Positions 1 to 40,480 of a stretch of 64,000 bases of DNA are shown here, piece by piece. The notes under the pieces were generated by a model. The model did no database searches and had not been told where the DNA came from. It saw only the letters and a list, made by a program, of their open reading frames with translations. Every line of letters starts with the position of its first letter. Within the stretch, counting starts at the first letter, position 1. The translations under genes were made by a program, and so were the position numbers. The stretch is from Pyrocephalus nanus (Eukaryota > Chordata > Aves > Passeriformes > Tyrannidae), in assembly GCA_038380795.1 (NCBI GenBank), contig CM076265.1:310001-374000 (forward strand), in the 5' to 3' direction.

Positions 1-2788
1 GGGAAAGGAGGTCAAAAAACTAATTATATAACGAGCTCCTTGTATTCTCACTCAGCTCTAGTTGAAAAAACAGCTACTTCGAGCATGAAAAGCCTTTCAG
101 TGTTCTGAAATGCAAGAATTTGACATATCCATATTTTAATTATTCTCTTACACTTCCTTTTAAGTTGTTGGGGTTTTTGAGAACAAAAGATAAACTTATT
201 TCATAGAACTGTTTCTCTTACTACTTGAAGTAAGTTTTATGATTCCAGGTTAGTAAATCCAGGCTGCTTGATACTTAGTGGAAATTAATTTCACGAGGTG
301 AAAAGCAAAATATTTTTCTTTGCACACTCCAGGCTGATTTTGCTCTTTCCCATTAGTGCATGCCAGAGATATGGAAAGGTTGAAAGCAATCTGTTTTATT
401 ACATGGAACAGGCCAAGCATGATATGTGTTGGTGGTTTGTTTTTTCTGGATTTCTTGCTGCTAAAGTGTGTGTAACTGTTTTCTTCAAGCGCTGGATTTA
501 ATGATGAAAACAAATCAGTTCTTTTCAATTTTAAGTCTCAATACCCTTGAAGTATTTCAGAATTCTTAGCCTAAAAAAACCCAGAACAAAATTGGTTGAA
601 CCTAAATATGCTTGTTAGGAACTTTCAGATATATTGGGGATCTTGGTCCCTGTGTGCTCCCTAAATTCCTTAAAGGGAAGTGACTGTGAAATACCCTGTT
701 AAGCTTAAATATTTAAGTTTTCTTTGATTGTTTTGCTTAAGAGTGTATATTTGTCATTTCCATGCATGCATCATTTGGAATAATTGTGGCTTATATGTGG
801 TGTAAACATCATGCTGGAAACTTATCTCAGATCGCACTGGTTTCCATCCCTGATGTCCTGCACTTTCCCTCTTGTTCTTCTTGTGCTCCTTTGTGAGTGA
901 GTTGTTTGATATTCAGGCTACAGACCAGAATGACAGTAAAACAAAATACCACTCATATATTTTGCTCAGAGATGTTCCAAGATGAAACAGTTGCAACTTC
1001 ATCTTTCTGTTGCCTGAAGTTACTACTTTAACAGTAGTATTTTAATAGTAGTATTTCACAGTACTTTAATAGTAGTACGTTCTTTGATGACTTTAAAATG
1101 TTTGGGGCTTTCTTTACAAATCTTTCCATCCTTGGTATGTTTTGTGCCATGTTGTTGCCTGTAATCCGTGTTTCCTTATGTTCTCACAGGTATTGCACTT
1201 CTTGTGGAATAAGGGGGGTTGTTTTGATCAAATTCCAAGAAAATTTACAGTTTGTTGTTTGTAGAGCATCCCTAGTACACATCTTATATTAACAGACTTC
1301 CAGGGATTACCTGTGTTCCTTTCAAGTTTTTCCCCCAGGTTAAATACTGTATTCCTGACATCTAGCATTTATTGGTTTGTCATGTACTATCTGTGGAACC
1401 TATAAATTATGTTGGTAATAACCATGAAGAGAACCTATTCCCTGAAAGCTGTTAATGTTTCTGGACTGGGATCTTGGAAGTGCCCAAGTGTCTGTCAGCT
1501 CAGACATCAGAAATGTGCAGGCTTGACAGCCGGGCACCAGTTGATCCAACTTTGGGAAAGATGTTTATATTGTGATCTCAAAAATACTAAAGATTGGAGG
1601 TCATTTCTGAAGGTTGGTGGAAGTGTTCTTGCTTCATGGAGTTTGTGAAAAAAAACCCAAAACCCCACAAAAAACCTCTGTAGATTGCTGAACAAGAACA
1701 AACTTACTCAATGTAGCTTTTTGTTGAGAGTATTTACTTCTGGCAGCAAGAAAGATGTTTTTGGAATGATGCAGTTGGGTCAGAAAGTGACTTTCTCCAG
1801 TAAACAGTTTAGTGTAGCATATGGGTGTTTGCCAGAATGTTCTGATCAACAGGGAATATTTCCCTGGAAAATTCAGCACTCTCTTTTCTGTAAGTGCTCT
1901 GAAAGGGCTTGTACCGTTCTAGTCAACCCTGAGTTGTGTATTTTTAATTTTGAGCAGAACTGATGATCTCAATCTTCTTAATTACTGAAAAATAATCAGC
2001 TTTTAGGATAAGAAGGAAAGTTTTTCCTTTAATTCTTTCTGTACATTCGTCTAATGCCAAAGAAGAAATTATGAGATAACTTAGAATTTTTGGAGATTAT
2101 AAAGTTGCAGATAATTTTTCTCCTGAGCTGCTTGGGGAAATCACAAATTGTCTACCACTGGAGGTAAGTATTAAAACTAGATAGGGCATGTCTTTTGGCA
2201 GTGTCAGCTGAAACTAAGGATGTTCAAATGTTCTTTATTAGGCAGCTCATGGGACTCAAAGCAACTATATTTTGTCAAAACAAGCAGCAGTGGAGGTTAT
2301 TGTGCAATGCCAGAAATTCATGCCAGTGTGTTTATGCAGCAGCAATATAAATTCCTGGGTGCCTGGTTGTTTTGGGTCATCTGACAAGGGTGATAGTTCG
2401 TGTCAGAATTGATATATTTGTGCTACAGTTTATATTTGCACACAAGTATGCAGTGGGATAGAACCCTCTGTGCTACAACCGTTTGAAGAGTAAATAAACT
2501 TCATTTCAAGTACACAGCTGATGAAGCTCACACAGAATCCTGGAAACTCTCACAGGTGGGATGTTGAAGGTATAGGAAAAGTTTGGATGTCAAGGAACAG
2601 CTCATAGGAGAGGCAGTTTTCCTGTCAGCTCCAGTGAAGCCTGAAGTAGATTTTTCTTGATTTACTTGCACCCAGGACTCTTTTGTAGTTAGTGTTTTGT
2701 GTGTAAAAGTTCCAGTAGCTGGATTTACGTTTTTTTTTTTTTTTTTTTTCTCCTAAGTGTATTTCCAGGCCATTTTGAAATAATTAGG

Positions 2789-2829
<41 letters not shown>

Positions 2830-4822
2830 GAATGCAAATAAAATACTGCAGTGAAATATTTATGTGTGTAATTGTGAAATGTGGTAGAGAAATCAGTTCA
2901 TTTTTTTAGCAGTTGAAAAAGGAAAATAAATTAAGAATTTTTGCAGTTATTTGCTGATTAACCAGAGGACTCCACTGAAACTTTCTTCCAATAAGCAGAT
3001 TTTTATTTAGGAAGAGGGATTATAGGCATGGATTCTGCATCTGTGACGGTGGGATTAGTGTCTTTACCCTTTTTGCAAGTCTCACACATGAGTAATTCCA
3101 AAGGAGTTCGCTGTAAGTATGTGTTGTGCAACAGATTCCATCTCTTCAGTCACATCTGTATTTTAGAATAAAGTTTTCCCAATGAATCTTGGAAATGGCC
3201 GTGTCCTTGGACTGTGTCTGGCTGTTTTAGCTGCAAGTTAGAATTTGCAGAGTGCAGTGTAATTGGTTGATGTGGCCTTTTGTTGTTAAGTGGGTGCCTC
3301 CTGTCACTTTGACTTGCTGCAAAACAGCTCCGTCTGAAGCTTTCACTTGACAAGCAGCTACTGTCTGTTAAACAGTATATTTTGCAGAGTTTGAAAAAAA
3401 TAGAGAAGCAGTTCTTGTGCACATGGTGTGTTTCTGCTTAGGTGGCCATTTGTGGCGTTCACCTCATCTTGATCATCACCAGTTCAGCTGTACCAATCCA
3501 TTGTATTATTAAACAAGTCTCGTTTATTAGTGTTTTCCTTATTTTAGACAACAAAAAGGATTATTATTTACTAATATGTCAATGTTTTCTTATCTAAATG
3601 CTTCTTTAGTGTTCACTGGCCATTGGAGTGACAGATGCATATCTATTTTCACATCCTAAGTTGTGTTGGTAACGTATGAGGGTTTTTTCCCATTTCTTAC
3701 AAGCTTTTTTCTGCAACATGGACTTGTTCACATTCACACCTTTACTTTTTGCACTAATTCTAATTGCCAAGGTGGTTCAGGTTACAACTTAAATTATGCC
3801 AGAGGAGGTAGGTAGGTAATGTTATGCTCTGTATTTGCTTCTAATTGTGGTGTATAGTTGTACCTTTTATTCTATTCAGAGTGCGCTCTGTGAGTTGATA
3901 AAGCATTTAAATGCCTTTTATGTTGAATATTTTTAGTGAGGCTTTTGATAGAGAGCAGAAGTGGTGTGGGAAGTATTGGCTCTTTCAGATACTGCTACAA
4001 TCATTTTCTGACAGAAACCCAAAAATGTAGAAAGATACTCTTTAATATTGACTACCTGTGTTCACTGTAGTAATAAACATGCAGAAACTGATTGAGGTAC
4101 CTCAGTTCCTGTTCCCTGATGACACTTCACTCTATACTATTTCACTTTGGTTGAGCTTTGTGTGGTGAGATCTTCACTGAATTTGAAGGGTGAGCTTTGT
4201 GAGGGCTTTGAGTCCAAGGGCTCGGCCTTGAGAAAATTCTGATTCTAATCCTCTGAGATTTCCAGCAGGACTGCAGGGAACTGCTGGAACTGCTTCAGTA
4301 CTGTTTTGTGAGATTTGAAAGAAGGCGTAAATGAAATTCCAGTATGTAGCTGTATTCTGGTAGATGGCAGGGTTATGCACTGTCTCTCACATTTACATCC
4401 TGACTTGAAGTTTGTCATGTTTTCTGATGTCTTTATTTTACTGAGCTCTTTTTCATTGTGTCTCCTTCAGCAGTTGTTAAAAAAACCCCACAACAAACAA
4501 AACAAACACACAAAAGAAACAGCTCTTTGAAACCATAAAAAAATGCATTACAAACATGTTTTTCCCTTTGCTTACCAGGGAAACCCCAACTCAGATAATT
4601 GCCTTGAGAGACAAATGAGTTTTCAAAAGTACTGGTCAAACATCTTCTGTCTTGACAAGTTTTTATTTGTCTTTACAGTTGGTAACGTAAGTTTTAAGTT
4701 TGAACTTAAGCATGACTGTAAATTGTATTGGCTTTAGTCATCTGAACACTTCAAGAAGTTGTCACATGTTCATACGAATCCACTCTCACTGTATCCTGAC
4801 ATTTCTGTCTGGTTTATTCCAG
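1..4822 (+). other. PPFIA1: PPFIA1 intron (partial), upstream of the first coding exon in the window
   Basis: AT-rich sequence with no exon matching the expected upstream liprin sequence. It holds two poly-T runs (about 20 T at 2730-2749 and about 34 T at 2793-2826) and a chance pseudo-exon near 2111-2163. No other structure was recognised. Confidence 0.75.
2730..2826. repeat. Paired poly-T homopolymers
   Basis: About 20 T, then 43 bp of unique sequence, then about 34 T. The runs could be poly(A) tails of minus-strand retrocopies, but no parent sequence or AATAAA was recognised beside them. They may also vary in length between assemblies. Confidence 0.85.
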
Positions 4823-34590
<29,768 letters not shown>

Positions 34591-37315
34591 AGCCTTCTCC
34601 TGGTGAGTAAAGCTGATAGGTCTGCCGCTAAAGCAGCTATTTATGGAATAAAACATCAGGTATTTTATTACAGTGGTTTTACACTAAGAAAACTGTTCAA
34701 GTTTTCAGGGTAGGTTTGTGCTGAAAATCTGGAGCTTGTTTCCTACCATGAAGAGTGAGTGTTTAAATACTTAGCTTTGTCAGTATTGTAGCCTTTTGAA
34801 GGTTTTCGACAGCTTATGCTAAAAATAGCTATGTAGAAAGTGTTGAAATCAAAATTTGGGTGAAACACAGCTACTGAAAGTGGGGGGGAGGGAAGAGAAC
34901 TAAATTGGGCATGTAAAGGAAAGAAAGTAGTTTAGTCTGTAACACTTCCTGAAAGATCAACAATCAGAAATGGTCTTTGCTTGGTCAAAGTTATCCCACT
35001 AAAACACACTTCAATATTGAATGGTTATAGGGACAATTCCGTAGTTCTACAGTTCTTGGATACTCCATGCCAGTGTGATTGCTTAGGCTGCATTTAAGTG
35101 ATTGCAGCCTAAATTTGGAGCAGTGCTGACAAAAAAAAAAAAGCAGCTTGATAGCACAAGTGTAACACAAAATACTCGTATTGTGGCTTGTGAAAGATCT
35201 GTCGTCCTGCCTTCCTACAGGATTTTATATGTTTCTTCAGCAGCCTTTGCTGTATTTTCTCATGAACAGAATTTCTCTCATTTTGCAAATAATTCAGAAA
35301 ACTAAATTTTTTAATATTTACTATAATGGATTAAAAAATATAATTCAGTGAATCTTTCTCCTTTGTTGGTATTTTTCATGGAATGTAAATCATCTCTTCT
35401 TGCAGCTTCTTTCTTCTTACTGGTGGCATCCCTTCCAACTCATGTACTGGGTACCTTTTCTTCAAATTCTGAACCTTTTTGCCTCTAGGAATTTAGTCCT
35501 AAAAAGTTCTTACATATGAAATTCTGAGAAGGGAAACTCTTGCACATGGAAACTCAGATCATGTGAATCTGTCAGTCCATAATCTCAGGGGCTATTTTAA
35601 TTTTTTTTTTTAGTTCCAAGGAACTGAAATTTTAAGTCTTCACTTCCCCCAAATAGTTCCCGCTGTTACAGGATTTTCTATAGTCAGGTGACCTGGGATG
35701 AAAATGTTCCAAGCAGAAATATTTGACCTCATGTGCTTTACTTGCAGAAGGCAATAGAATTCCATACAACATGGCATGGCAATATTTTAATGCATGACTT
35801 CTGCACTACTGAGCTGCTTGTGAAAATGCTAGAATGAAATGTTAAAAACCTGCTAATGGAATTTTTTTGTCTGTTTCTTTTCCTTTTTGTTTGTTTCTTG
35901 TTTGTTTTGTTGTTGTTTTTGCAGTTTACCCACACTATTTCTACCGGTGATATGCAGCATTTTGAACATTTGGAACCCTTAACCTGTTAATACTTGTTAA
36001 ATGGACACTTTGAGATATTTTATTACAGAGTTTTTAATTAGCAAATAAATTCATGAGTACTATAGAGAAAATATTTTAGAATCCAAATGTTTCTTATATT
36101 TATGTGACTTCTCATTTATATAGTTACTTGCTTTTTCAGTTTCTATTCAGTCTACAAATCAAATCATTGCTGATTTTTTATTCTAATTTTAGTCTTTCCA
36201 ACTGAATGTACTGTAATGCTTGTATGTATATGTCCCTATGAGCAATATAGGGGTTTTGTAAATTATGCAGTTACTGTAATTATCATTGTTTTTTAATAAT
36301 GAAAATGAAGGTGAAAAGGATTTTAATACCTTTGTAAAAGTATCGTGACACCAAGCAGTATATATTTTGTCTTTTGGGAGCTGTTAGAGCTGAAAACAAG
36401 CCCAGCTTTTTTTCACATATTGATGTAGAAGCTGCGGTACACGAGTGTTGTTCTCCTCAGAGCTGTATCTTTCCACACAGAGGACTTGTCAAATAGTGGC
36501 AGTTTGTCTTTATTTAAAATAGAACTTGTTTTGAGAGCTGGGAGGAACTCCGAGACTGAGGAAAACATGTTTTAGAAGTGATTTTGACTTGCTCATAACA
36601 CTCTGCTGTATTTGTAAAGTGATTCTTCACAGTGACTGAAAACAAGCCATAAACCAAGAACTGTTTGTATTTTTTCTTTTCCTTAACTGAGGAAGACAGA
36701 CTTCATAATGATTCCTGGTCATAAGCCACAGGCCACAGAGAGGTTTTGGGTTTTTTTTTGATTGAAAACACTTGTGGGAAAATGCTGGTGGAACTAGTTT
36801 TAATGGACCAATCTTAAAGCACTGCAGCCTCATGTCAAATGCGTAGGGAAAGATGAAGGTACAGTGGGCTGAAACTTCAAGCAGTGCATCTTCTAATAAA
36901 GGCCTTACTTTTCTTATGTAAGTCATCTTCTGTGTTTTGTAAACTTATTCTAAAGAGTTGTCCGAACTTTAATTTTGATGGGTGTTGCCATTTTGGACTG
37001 TATGAGTAGACAATGTATCTGATACTTGTAAATGGCACATTAAAAAGCCAGCAAGAATCTGTTCAGATGGTGCATTATTTATTATGCAACAATATATATA
37101 GCATGTCTTTTTTTTCTTATTTTATTTTTCACTTTTAACTTTGCTTGTAAAACTGAAATTCATTGTTATTGTTCTGGGGTTTTTTCTATTAATCTTTTGT
37201 GTATTTTCAGATTATGTAACAATATGTACAGTCTACTTTTGAACTATTTTTATCACAGTATTATTTATTCCTTTCTTTCAATAAAGTACTGATGCATTTT
37301 CCACTGCCAATAAAA
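34591..37315 (+). other. PPFIA1: PPFIA1 3' UTR region
   Basis: Runs from the stop codon to the paired poly(A) signals. A strong donor (CTG|gtgagt at 34603) lies 12 nt after the stop and a candidate acceptor (cttgcag, ending 35405) follows about 0.8 kb later, so a 3' UTR intron is possible. An AATAAA at 36044 could end a shorter transcript. AT-rich with TTATTTATT motifs near 37076-37084 and 37261-37268. The end is inferred. Confidence 0.65.
37280..37314 (+). promoter_or_regulatory. PPFIA1: Tandem polyadenylation signals of PPFIA1
   Basis: AATAAA at 37280-37285 and again at 37309-37314, at the right distance past the stop for a long liprin 3' UTR. The actual cleavage sites were not determined. 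Confidence 0.7.
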
Positions 37316-39697
37316 CACTATGGAAAAGCTGAGATCTAATGGTGTGCAGGCAGAAACTTTTGCGGTGAGTGGACATTGTCAGTAAAGCATCTTAATGATT
37401 CTTTGCTGCCCTGTAGATCTTGTTTCAGATGATGACCTTTCTCCAGTAGGAAAAAAGTACTCCATTAGAGGTGACATTTTCTTTGGAATTGTTCAAGTTC
37501 ACGTGCATTAATCAGTTTTGGAAAAAACCCAGTTTTCTGAAGAAATGGCTTTATTGCCTCTTTCTACTCATAGTTACAGCTGTGATTTGCTTTTAAAAAT
37601 GGTAACAGAAACTCCCACACGATTTCAGTGTGTTCTGGTCCTCGTGATGGAGATTGAAGTGCTGTTCTAGGTAGCACCAAGAGCTACTTTGTTAATAAAA
37701 TGAGATTATGACCATAGTGATATTTGGGGAGAGACACAGGAGCCGAGGGAACCAATACAAAATTGGGTCACAATAGGGCTGGTTATGCCAATTTTAATAC
37801 TTCGGTAAACCATTTCTTGTGTAGAAGAGAAGACAGGAGGATAAAGTTACAGAATAATGGAAGCAGTAGTGAAGCATATTACATCATGTCCCCTGGATCA
37901 AGAGACGGAATGCCTGGAATGGAGAAATGTTGTCATTGATGCTCCAAACATTGTTCAGTAATGCATCTGTTTGTCTGGCTTGTCTGTATGAGTTGCTCTC
38001 TGTTCATTTGAAGGCTCTTTTGTATTTTCAGGTAATCTGTCTTCGTAGAAAAAGCTGAAATGGAACTGCAGAAGGAGCTCCTGACTCACTGTTCAGCTGA
38101 ACTTCACTGTTTAGAGAAAAAATTGCATAGACGTTACTGGTCACTGATGTGATAGTGGGTGTTCAGTCATGTATTGTTGCTTCTCAAAAGTGAAACCAAT
38201 GCGGGGTAGACTTGTAAAATGTGAAAAGAAAATGCATTTATTATTTTAAGGCTGTAAAACCGTTACTGTTATGGAACAATGGAACTGACATGAGAGCTAG
38301 AATAAATGAATGAAATGGCAAAAAGCTTTCACGAACTGGCATAACTGTGTGGTGGCTTCCTTCTGAATTACACAGCTAAACTGTCTTGGGGAAAAAAAAC
38401 CACATTTATTTAATTTTAATAACACACACAGACCCTCTTCCTGCCCAAATTAAAAACAGTGTGGAAAAGGCACATGGGTATGTTATAGTAATCTTTAAAT
38501 AACACTTCATTAAATAGAGCCTTTTGTAAGTGGCCTAGTGTCTTTAAAAGCTTTAGTTGGGAAAAGTGCTCTAAAAATTAATAGCTGGCATTCTCTCTGC
38601 AATCAGGAGATTGTAGAATTATCTGAGTGAAATTCAGACTTGCAATTTTTGCATGTTTAGAGGACAGATGTTTTAACTTTGTCTGATCTAGAATTAAAGC
38701 ATAGGAATTTGCTTTAGCAGTGTCTGAGGGACAGGAGTGACTTATGCCAAAATGTGGAGAAAGGTGATATAGAATAAATTCAAACAGAGTTTATTCTTGG
38801 AACTTGGTAAAGATTGGGAGGGGAGGGGCAGCAAAGTAAATGTTCAGATAAATAAAAATTGACATCACGTTATGTTTGGGGGTGATATTTTTTGAAGAAA
38901 CTAAAGAGTTACTTGGCCTTTAAAGGAACATTTTTCACTTTACATTGTCAGGGTTGTAGATTTGGTGCACTGCTTAAACTCAAGTTATTCTAAATTTAAT
39001 TTATTTCATTTTATGTTAGTAGGGGTTTTTGGATGCAAAAATGCAATTGTAGTTAACCTAGGTAGCAGTGCCTTGTGGTTTTGAATGGGATGTTGGAAGA
39101 GAGGGGTGAAAAGTGATACATAAATGTGGTTGGTATTCCTACCTGTACATAGAGGGACAGGTGAAGACTCCAGAAGGGTCCAGAACAGAGGCAGAAGTAA
39201 TTCCCAAAGGATTCAGACTCTCTGAGCCTGTGTTCTCCTCCAGCAGACAGCTTTTTGAGAGAAAATTTAGCCCAAATTTAAAAATATATTGTTTATAGGG
39301 GAAATTGCACTGTATTTAATCTAGAAAAAAGTAATAGAGCCTGTTTATACTGTGAACTCACTACACTTGGAATTAATAAATATTCCTATTCACCTGGATT
39401 TTTTATCTTACCCTTTATTACAATTTGTGTATTTATTGTCATGTTTATTTGCTGGAAATGTCGTTCCTTGGAGTCTGTTTCTCCTCCAGAGTGGGCAAAC
39501 AAACAACTCCAACTACAGTGTTATGGCTGCATTTTTAAACCCAACTTGTTTTCCTTTTGGCATCTGTTCAGTTTAGATCCCTTGGGAGCAGCCGAACTGT
39601 TTTGCCTAGAGAGGAAAGTGATGGAAACTGGAAAACCTTTGGGACGGGGTAGTTGTGGTTTCCAAAATGTGATGGGACAAAAGTGAGTATTAAAATT
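37316..39697. other. PPFIA1-CTTN intergenic sequence
   Basis: About 2.4 kb with chance ORFs only. No promoter, repeat or RNA gene recognised. It could still hold a longer alternative PPFIA1 3' UTR. Confidence 0.6.
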
Positions 39698-40046
39698 GGG
39701 AAAAAAAGAAAAAAAAAGGGAAGGGGAAAGAGAGAGGAAAGAAAAAGGGAAAAAAGTGAGAAAAAAGGAGGGAGGAAAGAAAAAAAATTAGGGGGAAAAG
39801 AAAAAGGGAGGTAAAAGAAGGAAAAGGAAAAGAGGAAGGGGAAAAAAGAAAAGAGAAAAAAAAGAAGGAAAAATGGGAAAAGAGAAAAAGGGAGGAAAAA
39901 GGGAGGAAAAAGTGAGAAAGAAGGAAGGAAAAATGAAGGGAAAAAACAGAAGGAAAGAAAAAAAGGAAGGAAAAAGGGGGGGGGGGAAGGAGGAAGGGAA
40001 AAGAAAAAAAATGGCGGGGGGGGGGTGTGAAGGGGGGATGAGAAAT
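39698..40046. repeat. Polypurine (G/A) tract upstream of CTTN
   Basis: About 350 bp in which the + strand is almost entirely A and G, with only a few T and C. It includes runs of 11 G (39976-39986) and 10 G (40016-40025). It borders the CTTN CpG promoter. Such tracts can form triplex or G-quadruplex structures. Stop-free antisense frames rich in Phe, Pro and Leu come from this composition. Confidence 0.9.
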
Positions 40047-40139
40047 CTCCCTTGGCCATTTTACAACTCCTGATGGTGCATTTCTGGAATAGCGCTTGTG
40101 CAGCGGATTCTTCCCAGCGATTTAAAGAAGCAGGGGAAG

Positions 40140-40480
40140 GAGCAGCTCCTGTCCGGCCTCCAATCCACGCATTTATGACCACGGAAGTGCCTCCCATCCC
40201 GAGTGTCGCTCCCGGGGGGCGGTGTTCCCTCACAGCCCCGCCCGGGGCGGAGCGCGGCCCGTCCCGTTCCCACCTGGAGCCGGGAAGAGGAAGTGGGAGC
40301 TGGGGAGAAGCGGAAATTGCAGCAGCAGGAGCCGTCGCCAGCCCGGGAAGCACCGGGGCGATCCAGGGCCAAGGAAGAAGAGGAGAAGGAGGAGGAGGAG
40401 GCGGCGGCGGCACCGTGAGGGCGGCGGGGTCGGGCGGGAGGGGACGGGGAGGGGCGGCCGCGGAGCATCCTGAGGGACCC
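40140..40480 (+). promoter_or_regulatory. CTTN: CTTN CpG-island promoter and start region
   Basis: Sharp change to GC- and CpG-rich DNA with no TATA box seen. GC boxes lie at 40214-40222, 40236-40243 and 40244-40250. ETS-type GGAAGTG cores lie at 40183-40189 and 40289-40295. The layout fits a housekeeping-type promoter. The start site cannot be placed exactly. Confidence 0.75.
40260..40414 (+). other. CTTN: CTTN non-coding exon 1 (3' end predicted)
   Basis: The GGC-rich leader ends GGCGGCACC|gtgagg at 40414. Splicing from here to the ATG-leading exon at 43093 gives GGCACCATG, a strong Kozak context with A at -3, which supports this donor. The left limit is a guess. Confidence 0.6.

Noticed and set aside
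2111..2163. 53-bp segment with good acceptor (ttgcag) and donor (GAG|gtaagt) in the first intron
   Set aside because: Length not divisible by 3 and the product (start IIFLLSCLGK) is unlike liprin. Probably a pseudo-exon.
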